A DNA stretch of 64,000 nucleotides, taken from positions 124,001 through 188,000 of the forward strand of contig JAIELJ010000014.1 of NCBI GenBank assembly GCA_019753105.1. The letters are read 5' to 3'. The position numbers and the translations under genes are program-made. Position 1 is the stretch's first letter. Each line of letters opens with the position of its first letter. Below, piece after piece: positions 54,940 to 63,666 of this stretch. Source of the stretch: Hyphomonadaceae bacterium (GTDB lineage Bacteria; Pseudomonadota; Alphaproteobacteria; Caulobacterales; Aquidulcibacteraceae). Below the pieces are notes generated by a model. The model was not told the origin of the DNA. It ran no database searches and saw nothing but the letters and a program-made list of their open reading frames with translations.

Positions 54940-56442
54940 ATGGGTGTCGGCCTGGTCGACATCACTGCGAAGCGGGCGGCGCTAACGCCGAACCGCATCG
55001 CCTTCGAACACGCGCTGACCGGCGCGACTTTGACCTATGCCCAACTTGAAGATCGTGCAGCGCGCGGCGCCGCAGTGCTCGCGGCGCACGGCGTCGAGCG
55101 CGAAGATCGCGTCGCGATCCTCTGCCGTAACCGTGTCGAGTTCTTCGAACTGATGTTCGCGTGCGCCAAGATTGGCGCGATCTATGTGCCGCTGAACTGG
55201 CGCGCGCCTGCCGGCGAGCTTCAGCCGGTCATGGCCGATTGTACGCCGAAAGTGCTGATTTACGGGGCCGAGGACGCGGAGCCCGCGCTGACGATTGGCG
55301 ACGGTGTTCGCAGCATTGCGCTTGATGGCGAGTACGAGACGCTGCTCGCGGCGCATGCGCCCCTGGTTACGGACGCACAATGGCGCGACGATGCGATTTG
55401 GACGCTGATCTATACATCAGGCACGACCGGCACGCCGAAGGGCGTGATTCAGACGATGCAAATGTCGGCGGTGAACGCTTTCCACGTCGCGCACGCGTTT
55501 GGGCTCGTCGGCGGCGATACAACGCTCAACTTTCTGCCGCTCTTTCACACTGCCGGTATCCAGCTCGTCACGCTGCCGACTTTAATCGCGGGCGGCACTG
55601 TGATCTTGATGCCTGCGTTCGACGAAGCGCGCGCGCTCGAGTTGATGCCGCGCCTCGATGTCTTCTTTGGCGTGCCGGCTGTCTACCAGCAGCTCGCGCT
55701 GCATCCCGCATTCAATGGCGCCGATCTCGCGCGCGTGCGTGCATGGGGTTGTGGCGGCGCGCCGTTGGCGGATGTGCTGGTCGAGCGCTATGCTGCGAAG
55801 GGCGTGCGCGTTTGCAATGGCTACGGCATGACGGAGACCGGGCCGACAGCGTTCATCGCAGCGCCCGAAGACGCGCTCTTGAAGATCGGCTCAGTCGGCA
55901 AACCACAAATGCTGCTCGAAGTGCGCATCGTCGATGCGAGTGACGTTGAAGTCGCCACTGGCGAGACCGGTGAGATCTGGATGCGCGGGCCGGGGCTGAC
56001 ACCGGGCTATTGGAAGCGACCCGACGAAACCGCGAAGGCGATCACCAAGGATGGCTGGCTGAAGAGCGGCGATATCGGCCGCGTCGATGCGGACGGCTGC
56101 TACTACGTCGCTGGGCGTATCAAGGAGATGTATATTTCCGGGGCCGAGAACGTCTATCCGGCCGAGATCGAGAACGTGCTCGCGCGTCACCCGAGCGTGC
56201 TGGAAGCGGCGATCGTGGGCGTTCCGGACGAAAAATGGGGCGAGGTGGGTCACGCTTTCATTCTGTTGCGCCCGGATGCAGCGCCGCTGGCCGCTGCCGA
56301 GGTGATTCAGTTTTGCCGCGCCAATCTCGCTGGCTATAAAGCGCCCAAGCACGTGACGTTCGTGGATGAGTTTCCGCGTACGCCCGCAGGCAAAATCAAG
56401 AAGCACTTGCTCGCGCCGGAGCCGAACGCACCGTCGCGCTGA
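54940..56442 (+). CDS. AMP-dependent acyl-CoA synthetase
   Basis: 500 aa; ATG 54940 follows GGGAGGAG. Motifs: WTLIYTSGTTGTPKGVIQT, PLFHTAG, NGYGMTETGPTAF, GDIGRVDADGCYYVAGRIKEMYISGAENVYPAEIE and C-terminal PRTPAGKIKK with the catalytic lysine. Belongs to the medium- to long-chain or aryl/fatty-acid ligase group. Co-transcribed with the upstream TetR gene and probably with the pectate-lyase-like gene 24 bp downstream. Substrate unproven. Confidence 0.92.
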   Translation: MGVGLVDITAKRAALTPNRIAFEHALTGATLTYAQLEDRAARGAAVLAAHGVEREDRVAILCRNRVEFFELMFACAKIGAIYVPLNWRAPAGELQPVMADCTPKVLIYGAEDAEPALTIGDGVRSIALDGEYETLLAAHAPLVTDAQWRDDAIWTLIYTSGTTGTPKGVIQTMQMSAVNAFHVAHAFGLVGGDTTLNFLPLFHTAGIQLVTLPTLIAGGTVILMPAFDEARALELMPRLDVFFGVPAVYQQLALHPAFNGADLARVRAWGCGGAPLADVLVERYAAKGVRVCNGYGMTETGPTAFIAAPEDALLKIGSVGKPQMLLEVRIVDASDVEVATGETGEIWMRGPGLTPGYWKRPDETAKAITKDGWLKSGDIGRVDADGCYYVAGRIKEMYISGAENVYPAEIENVLARHPSVLEAAIVGVPDEKWGEVGHAFILLRPDAAPLAAAEVIQFCRANLAGYKAPKHVTFVDEFPRTPAGKIKKHLLAPEPNAPSR

Positions 56443-56466
56443 CAAGCCAGGGAGACGCGAGAGATC

Positions 56467-58122
56467 ATGTCCAACGTGTGCAACACGTCGCGCCGCGCAT
56501 TGCTCGCGGGCGTCTCGGCTTCTGTTTTCACGAGCGCTTGCGCGTCGTCCGCCGCGCCTTTTTTTCAGCACGCAGATGACACCGGTAACAGTGAGCTGCG
56601 CCGCGAAACGCTGCGCACAATGAAGCGCGCAGCGCGCTTCATGCGCGAGCGCGTGGCGTATCGCGGCGGTTATGTGTGGAGCTATCTGCCGGACTTCTCG
56701 CGCCGCTGGGGCGAGATGGAAGCGTATCCGACGATGATCTGGATGCAACCGCCGGGCACGGCGACTGTCGGCCATCTCTATCTCGATTGCTTCCACGCGA
56801 CGCGCGACGAGTTCTACTACCAAGCCGCGATGGAAGTGGCGGAGGGCTTGATCGCTGCGCAGCATCCGGCGGGCGGCTGGAACTACTTGCACGATTTCGC
56901 GGGCGAAGAGAGCACGCGCCGCTGGTACGACACGATCGGCAAATGCGGCTGGCGGCTCGAAGAATTCCATCATTACTACGGTAACGCGACGTTCGATGAC
57001 GCGGGCACGTCCGAAGCATCGCAATTCCTGCTGCGTCTCTATTTGGAGCGCCGCTCCTCCCGCTTACGCGAGCCGCTCGAACGCGCCGTGCGCTTTGTGC
57101 TGGATAGCCAATACGAAAATGGCGGCTGGCCGCAGCGTTTTCCGCGCGTTGCAGGCGAAGTGGAGTACGCGCCGTACATCACGTTCAACGACGCAGTCGC
57201 CGACGAGAATATCAAGTTCTTGCTGATGGTTTATCACACGCTCGGCGATGAACGCGCGCTCGCCGCGATCCGCCGTGCGATGGAGATTTTCCCCGCAACG
57301 CAACAGCCCGCGCCGCAAGCGGGTTGGAGCTTGCAGCATCATCACGAAACGCTCGCACCGATGGGTGCGCGCACATATGAGCCGCTCAGCCTCGCCACGC
57401 ACACGACGGCCGGCAACATCGCGCAGATGCTCGATTTCTATGAATGGACCGGCGACCGCCGTTTCATCGCGCGTATTCCCGAAGCGCTGGCGTGGCTCGA
57501 TTCTGTGCGCTTGCGCGACGATCAGGTCCAAGTGCAGGGCCGCCACTATCCGACCTTCATCGAGATCGGCAGCAATCGCGCGCGTATCAATCATCGCCGC
57601 GGATCGAATTCGGGCAGCGGCGAATATTATTGGGACTACGACGTCCGACGCCCGATCACGCACTATGGTCAATGGCGTCCGCTCAATGTCGACGCGCTTC
57701 GACAGCGTTACGATCGTCTGGCGAGCGAAAATCGCGATGCGCTGCTGGCGCGCTCGCCGCTGAATGCGCAGCGCGACTTCCGTCTGCCGCGCTTCTTCAC
57801 AACCGAGACGATCGACGTCTCGGATCTGAACGCGACAGCCGGCGCGGGCACAACCGAGCGCCCAACGACAGAACGGCTGATGGAGATCAACGCCGGTCTG
57901 AACGCTGAGGGCTATTGGCCGACGCCGCTCACCGCGACCAGCAATCCCTATGCAGGCGAACCGCCCGCCGCCGCTTCGGAGGGCGATTTCGCGCAAACGC
58001 TGGTCGGCGACCGGTTCGACACGTCGCCTTACGTCACACAAACGCCCGTAACCGGCATTTCGACCGCGGCGTTCATCCAGAACATGAGTTTGCTTCTCCT
58101 CAGCGTCGATTCAGGCGAGTAG
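56467..58122 (+). CDS. Pectate-lyase-like exported protein (PL10-type)
   Basis: 551 aa with a Tat-like signal (SRRALLAGVSAS) and lipobox-like TSAC near residue 25, so possibly a lipoprotein. The core resembles PL10 pectate lyases (alpha/alpha toroid): LDSQYENGGWPQRFP and YITFNDAVADENIKFL, with later LHHHHETLAPMGARTYEPLSLATHTTAG-type sequence. Longer than the ~330-aa classic PL10 and with a distinct C-terminal ~150 aa. Beta-elimination of a uronic acid polymer is possible but the catalytic Arg/Ca-site cannot be checked here. It follows the CoA ligase gene, an odd neighbour for a polysaccharide lyase. Confidence 0.7.
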   Translation: MSNVCNTSRRALLAGVSASVFTSACASSAAPFFQHADDTGNSELRRETLRTMKRAARFMRERVAYRGGYVWSYLPDFSRRWGEMEAYPTMIWMQPPGTATVGHLYLDCFHATRDEFYYQAAMEVAEGLIAAQHPAGGWNYLHDFAGEESTRRWYDTIGKCGWRLEEFHHYYGNATFDDAGTSEASQFLLRLYLERRSSRLREPLERAVRFVLDSQYENGGWPQRFPRVAGEVEYAPYITFNDAVADENIKFLLMVYHTLGDERALAAIRRAMEIFPATQQPAPQAGWSLQHHHETLAPMGARTYEPLSLATHTTAGNIAQMLDFYEWTGDRRFIARIPEALAWLDSVRLRDDQVQVQGRHYPTFIEIGSNRARINHRRGSNSGSGEYYWDYDVRRPITHYGQWRPLNVDALRQRYDRLASENRDALLARSPLNAQRDFRLPRFFTTETIDVSDLNATAGAGTTERPTTERLMEINAGLNAEGYWPTPLTATSNPYAGEPPAAASEGDFAQTLVGDRFDTSPYVTQTPVTGISTAAFIQNMSLLLLSVDSGE

Positions 58123-58183
58123 GAGGAGGGTGGATAAGTCCCCGGGCGGGGATTATCCTCGCGGGGACGTGGGGAACTGAGCT

Positions 58184-59632
58184 GTGACAGACCAAGGCGA
58201 AGAGCGCGCCATACGGTTGGCGTCGATTGTGTCACTCGACATCGTCGGCTTCTCAAAAATGTCGGAGCGCGATCAGCGCAACGCTGCGCGCAAAGTTGAA
58301 GCGCTAAGGGCGCGCATCGAGCGCGTAGCCGCCGCCAACGGCGGGCGCTTGTTCAATACTGCCGGCGACGGCTTCATGCTGGAATTCGCCTCCGCTGGTG
58401 CGGCGCTCGGAGCGATCCAGGAATTGCTCGATAAGCGCCCTCGTGGCGAGCCGCCGATCCGCGTTGGCGCACACGTCGGCGATGTCGTCGTCACCGCGAC
58501 GGAAGATTTGCTCGGGCACGGCGTCAACGTCGCCGCGCGCTTGCAAGAATTGGCTGAGCCGGGAAGCGCGCTCGTGTCGGCGGAATTCCGTTCGATGGCG
58601 CGCACGAGCCCAACTGCTGCGTTCCAATCGAAGGGGCAAAAGCCGCTCGATAATATGGAGCAGCGGGTCCAGACTTTCGAAATTCTTTCGCGCCGGCAGA
58701 AGTTCGTGCGCGCCTCCCGCAGGTACGGCAGTCTCGCAATGGTTGGCGCCGCACTGGTCGCGCTCGCCTACTTCAGCCCCACCATCTACCGCTTTGCTCA
58801 GCCCTATATTCAGCAACAGCCCGTCGCTGATGCAGCTTCGCCGGCGTCGCCTGACGAAGACGTGCTGCGCCAAGCCGGCGCAATTCCTGAAGAAACGGCC
58901 GTTACGCGCATCGCGCCCGGCGAGACGATCCGCGATTGCGACAATTGCCCGGAAATGATCGTGATGGCCGGCGGCCTCTACACGATGGGCTCGCCTGCAA
59001 CCGAAACAGGGCGCGCGCGCGATGAAGGCCCGCAGCGTGAAGTCTCCATCGCGCCGTTCGCGATGGGCAAATACGAAATCACGTTTGCCCAGTGGGACGC
59101 CTGTCTCGCAGGCGGCGGCTGCAATGGCTATTCGCCGCCAGATTATGGCTGGGGGCGCGGTAATCGGCCGGTGACGAATGTGTCGTGGGAAGACGCCCAA
59201 GCCTATCTCGATTGGCTCAACAGCGAAGTTGGCGCGCAGCGTTATCGCTTGGCGACAGAAGCCGAGTGGGAATACGCCGCGCGCGCTGGCGAAGCCGGCG
59301 CCTATGCATACGGCCCGCGCGTAACCCTGACGCAAGCAACATATCGCGCCCGTCAAACGACACTTGCCGGCGCGCATGAAGCAAACGCGTTTGGTTTGTT
59401 CGACGTGCACGGCAACGTCTCGGAGTGGGTCGAGGATTGCTATGCGCCGACCTATGATCTCGCCCCGATCGACGGCGCTGCTGTGCGCGCGGACGATTGC
59501 CAGCGGCGTGTCTATCGCGGCGGCGGCTACGCCGATCAGGCGCCGGTTCTGCGGGCGGCAGCGCGCCGCTCCGCCGCGGAGGATGCCCGCCTGCAGGGCG
59601 TCGGCTTCCGCGTAGCGCGGGCGCTAGACTGA
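58184..59632 (+). CDS. Class III nucleotidyl cyclase fused to SUMF1-like domain
   Basis: 482 aa. Residues ~12-165 form a class III cyclase: metal-site Asp19 in SLDIVGFSKMS and Asp62 in NTAGDGFML, plus GVNVAARL (Asn115/Arg119 region), so activity is plausible, making cAMP or cGMP. A TM span near 181-200 follows. The C-terminal ~230 residues match a formylglycine-generating (SUMF1) fold: YTMGSPATE, VSWEDAQAYLDWLN, YRLATEAEWEYAAR, GLFDVHGNVSEWVED. The catalytic cysteines of true FGE are not seen, so a sensing or structural role is more likely. GTG start; 99 bp before cpdA. Confidence 0.88.
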   Translation: MTDQGEERAIRLASIVSLDIVGFSKMSERDQRNAARKVEALRARIERVAAANGGRLFNTAGDGFMLEFASAGAALGAIQELLDKRPRGEPPIRVGAHVGDVVVTATEDLLGHGVNVAARLQELAEPGSALVSAEFRSMARTSPTAAFQSKGQKPLDNMEQRVQTFEILSRRQKFVRASRRYGSLAMVGAALVALAYFSPTIYRFAQPYIQQQPVADAASPASPDEDVLRQAGAIPEETAVTRIAPGETIRDCDNCPEMIVMAGGLYTMGSPATETGRARDEGPQREVSIAPFAMGKYEITFAQWDACLAGGGCNGYSPPDYGWGRGNRPVTNVSWEDAQAYLDWLNSEVGAQRYRLATEAEWEYAARAGEAGAYAYGPRVTLTQATYRARQTTLAGAHEANAFGLFDVHGNVSEWVEDCYAPTYDLAPIDGAAVRADDCQRRVYRGGGYADQAPVLRAAARRSAAEDARLQGVGFRVARALD

Positions 59633-59731
59633 GATTGCTGCATCGAGTGTGACCGCGGGCACAGACAAGGATCGCACACCGTTCGACGCTCCGCGCTAGA
59701 GGCGGGAAACAACGCCGGGCTAGGGTGGAGC

Positions 59732-60493
59732 ATGGGCAGCAAAACGCGATTCACGCTCGCGCAGATTTCCGACACGCATGTGCGCGCCGATGACGGCGGC
59801 GTTGCTGCGCGCCAGGTGAAGAAGGCGCTCGCGCAGGCGCGCGACTACCAGGCTGACGTGATACTTCTGACCGGCGATCTCGCGAATGACGAGCGCGCGG
59901 ATGAGTATGCAGTGTTCGCGGAAGCGATCGCCGATCCTTCGGCGCCGCTCTATCTCATGCCTGGCAATCACGACGATCGCGCGCTGATCCGGTCAACCTT
60001 CCCCACGCACACATATCTGCCGCGCGATGGTTTCCTGTCGTACGCCATCGAGGACCAGCCTGTGCGCATCGTCTGCGTCGATCAGATTGTGCCGGGCGAG
60101 ACACACGGTTTGCTGACGAAACCGCAAGCGGAATGGCTGGATCGCACCCTGGCGGCTGAGCCCAACAAGCCAACGATTGTGGCGCTGCACCACCCGCCAT
60201 TTCCCACGCACGACCTGCTCTTCGACAAGATCGGGCTGTGGGACGGCGATCTATTCGCTTCTGTGATCGCAGAACATAAGCAGGTGCAGCGCGTCATCTG
60301 CGGGCACCATCATCGGGTCAGTTTCGGCCAATCAGCCCATGCGCCGGTGATTGTCGCGCCCTCGACGTCGTGGGTTTACGGGCTCGCTGCTCTTGAGGGG
60401 CAGCCAATTGCTCCGAAGACGGATGAACAGCCCGGCTGGATGCTCCACATCTGGAACCAGGGCCAATTCGCCTCACATTTCATGGGTTTGTGA
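59732..60493 (+). CDS. cpdA: 3',5'-cyclic-AMP phosphodiesterase CpdA
   Basis: Class III cyclic nucleotide phosphodiesterase (calcineurin-like metallophosphatase) that hydrolyses cAMP to AMP. Metal-binding motifs: AQISDTHV (D-x-H), LLTGDLANDE (GDxx), MPGNHDDR (GNHD), VALHHPP and ICGHHH. 253 aa. ATG 59732 after AGGGTGGAG. Immediately downstream of the cyclase gene in the same direction, forming a make-and-break pair for the second messenger. A strong hairpin follows at 60512. Confidence 0.92.
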   Translation: MGSKTRFTLAQISDTHVRADDGGVAARQVKKALAQARDYQADVILLTGDLANDERADEYAVFAEAIADPSAPLYLMPGNHDDRALIRSTFPTHTYLPRDGFLSYAIEDQPVRIVCVDQIVPGETHGLLTKPQAEWLDRTLAAEPNKPTIVALHHPPFPTHDLLFDKIGLWDGDLFASVIAEHKQVQRVICGHHHRVSFGQSAHAPVIVAPSTSWVYGLAALEGQPIAPKTDEQPGWMLHIWNQGQFASHFMGL

Positions 60494-60511
60494 GTTCCCC
60501 GGACAGCATTC

Positions 60512-60537
60512 GGGCCGGATCGGTGGCGATCCGGCCC
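60512..60537 (+). terminator. Strong hairpin after cpdA, terminator-like
   Basis: GGGCCGGATCG-GTGG-CGATCCGGCCC: 11-bp perfect stem, 18 bp after the cpdA stop. There is no U-run (next bases TATGC), so it may be a non-canonical terminator or a protective 3' stem. Confidence 0.55.
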
Positions 60538-60641
60538 TATGCTGCGGTTGGCGCCTGGGCGGGGGGAGTAGGTCGGCGCCGGGCAATCAACGTGCGCCCG
60601 CCGGTGTCGTTCCCATCTCAGATGCGCAATTTCGCGACGCA

Positions 60642-60868
60642 GGCGGCAGACGCCGGGGGAGAGAAGCGCCTGCCGCCTTTGGCCTCGTGCTAGGGTAGTA
60701 CGTGCGCCGGCCCCACCCGGCGGGACCGGCGCACGCTCCCTCAGCCCGATCCCCAGTCCGCCCGCACCTTCCACGCTTGCCCCCGCGCGCGCAAGCATGT
60801 TTGCGTTCTTGTACAAGACGACCGCGCCGTTAATGGTTTGAACGACACACCCAAATCTGGGCGTGTGT
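60642..60868 (+). other. Gene-free stretch rich in hairpins
   Basis: No convincing gene lies between 60494 and 61015. It holds GGCGGCAG (60642-60649) with CTGCCGCC (60670-60677, followed by TTT), a nearly perfect GTGCGCCGGCCCC/GGGACCGGCGCAC hairpin (60702-60734), and ACACACCCA/TGGGCGTGTGT (60845-60868). A small frame at 60490-60693 is not credible as coding. Candidate structured leader, small RNA, or stacked terminators. Confidence 0.45.
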
Positions 60869-61015
60869 GCGGTAGTGCACAAAGAACACAGCGTCGATTG
60901 CGTGGCTTGAACGGTGCGGTCGATTATGGTTGCTGTCTCGGCGCTCGTCCCCCGGCGACCAGAGCGGCCCTGAAACAAAATGAAATCTGGCGTGAGCCAG
61001 AGACATGAGGCGCGC

Positions 61016-61843
61016 ATGACTTTCAGAAGGGACCACAATTTATATCAGCTGAAGCTCTCCGGTCCGCAGAGCACCAACCTGTTCAACGGAGTTGAGAAGA
61101 CCATCGAAAATCTGGATCAGCGAAATATTTGGGCGCTGTGCGTGAATGAACTCAATCCCGGCTTGCCGGACATCCTCAAGGTCGAACGCTGCACGCAATT
61201 CGTGTTCACGCGGTTTAAGCGCGATCTGATGCTGAAGCGTGATGATGAAGAAGGCTTGTGGGTGCTGGCCAAGCGCGATCAGCCGAAGAAGCCGGAAGAC
61301 GGCGGTGACGGCGGCGCGCCGCCTCCGCCCGACGATGATGGCGGCGCCGGCGGCGGCGTGGGGCAAGGCGGCGCTTCGCAAGCAAAGCCGCTGCCTACAC
61401 AGCCTGTACGTGTGCCCGATGCGGGCGATGAGTACCGCCCGATAAGTGCTGCGCCGCGGCGCAGGCGCGCCCACGGTGCGTCATCGCGCGCAGCGTTTTT
61501 GTGGACAGCCTTGGAAGCGCTCCGTGATGGCCCCACTTTCTGTCACATGCGCCGCGTATTGGTTGAGACGATGCTGCGGTCGAAGAGCGCAGCACGGCGT
61601 TTCGCCAAGCAAGCGCAGAACGCGCTGCTTCTCGCCCTCGGTTGGGATTGCGGCGTTAACTTTGCGGTCACGTACGCCGACGATCTTGTACAGGACCGGC
61701 GATTCGGCGCGGTGCTCGAACCGCGTACTGTAGAGCGCGCGGGCACAAAGCTCACCGTATGGACGTTTAGTCCGTACGATAAACCCAAATGGGAGCAATG
61801 GCTGTTCGGCCGGCTCCTTGAGGACGAACAAGTAGCGGCATGA
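61016..61843 (+). CDS. Unknown two-domain protein coupled to Phd-like gene
   Basis: 275 aa from ATG 61016 (GAGG six bases upstream; an ATG at 60980 in frame is possible). An N-terminal domain (NLYQLKLSGPQSTNLFNGVE... ILKVERCTQFVFTRFKRDLMLKRDDEEGLWVLAKRD) of unknown fold is followed by a long Gly/Pro/Asp-rich disordered linker (about residues 89-153, DGGDGG, PPPPDDDGGAGGG) and a C-terminal domain (WTALEALRDGPTFCHMRRVLVETMLRSKSAARRFAKQA ... GVNFAVTYADDLVQDRRFG). No family recognised. Its stop overlaps the antitoxin-like ATG. Confidence 0.7.
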   Translation: MTFRRDHNLYQLKLSGPQSTNLFNGVEKTIENLDQRNIWALCVNELNPGLPDILKVERCTQFVFTRFKRDLMLKRDDEEGLWVLAKRDQPKKPEDGGDGGAPPPPDDDGGAGGGVGQGGASQAKPLPTQPVRVPDAGDEYRPISAAPRRRRAHGASSRAAFLWTALEALRDGPTFCHMRRVLVETMLRSKSAARRFAKQAQNALLLALGWDCGVNFAVTYADDLVQDRRFGAVLEPRTVERAGTKLTVWTFSPYDKPKWEQWLFGRLLEDEQVAA

Positions 61844-62223
61844 AGTCAGTCAAGAGCCTCAGACGCAAAGCCGCTTCGCGAAAGGCCAAGACCGCCCCGG
61901 TCTATTCGACCTCCGAAGCGCGCGCGAATTTCGCTGAGACTCTTGAGACCGTTCAAGCTGAGAGCGCGGTGATCGGGTTCGATCGTTATGGTCGAACGGT
62001 CGCCGCGCTTGTTCCTATCGAGGCTGTCTACATACTTGCAGGCATGGGCGCCGCGGTGGCGCCCGATATGCGCAATCGCATTCATGGCGCCGCCAGTGAT
62101 TTTGTCGACCAAGTGCCGAACCGCGTCGGCAAGAGCATCGAGCGCAAGCGCGCCACGAAAGCAGCGCCGAAAAAGAAGCGCGCGACGACCAGCCGGGCCA
62201 AGGCCAAAGCTCGCCGCCGCTAG
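61840..62223 (+). CDS. Phd/YefM-like antitoxin-domain protein with basic tail
   Basis: 127 aa. The first half (residues ~20-66) fits the Phd/YefM fold: [22 protein letters not shown]... [23 protein letters not shown]. The tail (95-127) is Lys/Arg/Ala-rich ([25 protein letters not shown]-like, histone-H1 style), unusual for this family, where toxin-binding acidic helices are expected. It overlaps the upstream gene by 4 nt (ATGA) and no RelE/ParE/Doc-type toxin gene is adjacent. So the upstream unknown is the natural partner, or this is a DNA-binding regulator. Confidence 0.8.
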   Translation: MKSVKSLRRKAASRKAKTAPVYSTSEARANFAETLETVQAESAVIGFDRYGRTVAALVPIEAVYILAGMGAAVAPDMRNRIHGAASDFVDQVPNRVGKSIERKRATKAAPKKKRATTSRAKAKARRR

Positions 62224-62270
62224 CATCGGCGCCGCGTCGCGCTATAAGCGCCTCCAACGGAGGCGTATTC

Positions 62271-63380
62271 ATGAAAACCAGAGCGGCAGTCGCGTTTGAG
62301 GCCAAGAAGCCGTTGGAGATCGTTGAACTCGATCTTGAAGGCCCAAAGGCAGGCGAGGTTCTGGTCGAGATTAAAGCCACCGGCATCTGCCACACCGACG
62401 CCTACACGCTCGACGGCCTCGATAGCGAAGGCATCTTCCCGAGCATTTTGGGTCACGAAGGCGCAGGCATCGTGCGCGAAGTTGGCGCTGGCGTTACGAG
62501 TGTCGCGCCCGGCGATCACGTCATTCCGCTCTACACCCCCGAATGCCGCCAGTGCAAAAGCTGCCTCTCGCGCAAAACCAATCTCTGCACCGCCATCCGC
62601 GCGACGCAAGGCAAGGGCATGATGCCCGATGGCACGTCGCGGTTTTCGTACAAGGGCAAACCAGTCGCGCATTACATGGGCTGTTCGACGTTCTCGAATT
62701 TCACCGTGCTGCCGGAAATCGCTCTGGCCAAGATCCGCAAGGACGCGCCGTTTGAGAGCGCTTGCTACATTGGCTGCGGCGTGACCACGGGCGTCGGCGC
62801 TGTCGTTAACACGGCGAAAGTTGAGCCGGGTGCGAACGTGATCGTCTTTGGCCTCGGCGGCATTGGTTTGAACGTGATTCAGGGCGCCAAGCTCGTAGGC
62901 GCCAACATGATTATCGGCGTCGATATCAATCCTGCGCGCGAAGAGTGGGGCAAGAAATTCGGCATGACGCACTTCGTCAATCCGAAGACGATCAGCGGCG
63001 ATATCGTTCCGCACTTGGTCGAACTCACCGGCGGCGGCGCCGATTACACGTTCGATTGTACCGGCAACACGACAGTGATGCGCCAAGCCTTGGAAGCGTG
63101 CCATCGCGGCTGGGGTGAGAGCATCATCATTGGCGTCGCGGAAGCCGGCAAAGAAATCGCCACGCGCCCGTTTCAGCTGGTGACAGGCCGCGTCTGGAAA
63201 GGCACTGCCTTCGGCGGCGCGCGCGGGCGTACCGATGTGCCGACGATCGTCGATTGGTACATGGACAAGAAGATCGCGATCGACCCGATGATCACACACA
63301 AACTTCCGCTGGAGCGCATCAACGAAGCGTTTGATCTGATGCACAAGGGCGAGAGCATCCGCAGTGTCGTCGTGTATTGA
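62271..63380 (+). CDS. frmA: S-(hydroxymethyl)glutathione dehydrogenase (class III ADH)
   Basis: Zinc/NAD enzyme that oxidises the glutathione adduct of formaldehyde. 369 aa, family length. Markers: [33 protein letters not shown], the structural zinc loop [15 protein letters not shown], and [15 protein letters not shown]. Class III signature segments such as [17 protein letters not shown] and [22 protein letters not shown] confirm it over other ADHs. GGAGG precedes the ATG. Head of an operon with two downstream genes. Confidence 0.96.
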   Translation: MKTRAAVAFEAKKPLEIVELDLEGPKAGEVLVEIKATGICHTDAYTLDGLDSEGIFPSILGHEGAGIVREVGAGVTSVAPGDHVIPLYTPECRQCKSCLSRKTNLCTAIRATQGKGMMPDGTSRFSYKGKPVAHYMGCSTFSNFTVLPEIALAKIRKDAPFESACYIGCGVTTGVGAVVNTAKVEPGANVIVFGLGGIGLNVIQGAKLVGANMIIGVDINPAREEWGKKFGMTHFVNPKTISGDIVPHLVELTGGGADYTFDCTGNTTVMRQALEACHRGWGESIIIGVAEAGKEIATRPFQLVTGRVWKGTAFGGARGRTDVPTIVDWYMDKKIAIDPMITHKLPLERINEAFDLMHKGESIRSVVVY

Positions 63381-63390
63381 GGAGGCCAAG

Positions 63391-63666
63391 ATGACCGAAC
63401 AGAATGAGCCGCAGGCCGAGCGCAAGCTTACGATTCTGGAGCAAGTCATCTGCGCCGCGCCGATAGCGCTTGTGGCTGTTGGCGGCGCTCTGGGCGGTTT
63501 ATGCGGTGGCCTTGCTTGGGCGGCGAACCAGAAGATCATGCGAAGCAGTCAATCAGCGGGAGTCCGCTACGGGCTCGCGGCGCTTACGTTCGTCGGCGCT
63601 GTTGCGCTCTATTTTGCGATGGTGACAGCGATCGCGCTGGCGTTCCCTGATTTGTTTGCTCGGTGA
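63391..63666 (+). CDS. Small 2-TM membrane protein, 91 aa
   Basis: Starts at ATG 63391 with GAGGAGG upstream, 10 bp after frmA. Two spans: VICAAPIALVAVGGALGGLCGGLAWAA and YGLAALTFVGAVALYFAMVTAIALAF. No family recognised. Its stop overlaps the GTG of the thioredoxin-like gene. Confidence 0.75.
   Translation: MTEQNEPQAERKLTILEQVICAAPIALVAVGGALGGLCGGLAWAANQKIMRSSQSAGVRYGLAALTFVGAVALYFAMVTAIALAFPDLFAR

Noticed and set aside
55891-57024. Minus-strand frame (377 aa) across the CoA ligase and lyase genes
   Set aside because: Opposite highly conserved AMP-binding motifs; no independent evidence of coding.
60490-60693. Small plus-strand frame after cpdA (67 aa)
   Set aside because: Starts at a GTG in the cpdA stop but has biased, non-protein-like composition, no clear ribosome site and covers a strong hairpin; read as spacer.
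60376-61038. Long minus-strand frame (220 aa) across the cpdA 3' end and the hairpin region
   Set aside because: Antisense to cpdA's conserved motifs, Arg/Gly/Pro-rich, no ribosome site; a high-GC shadow.
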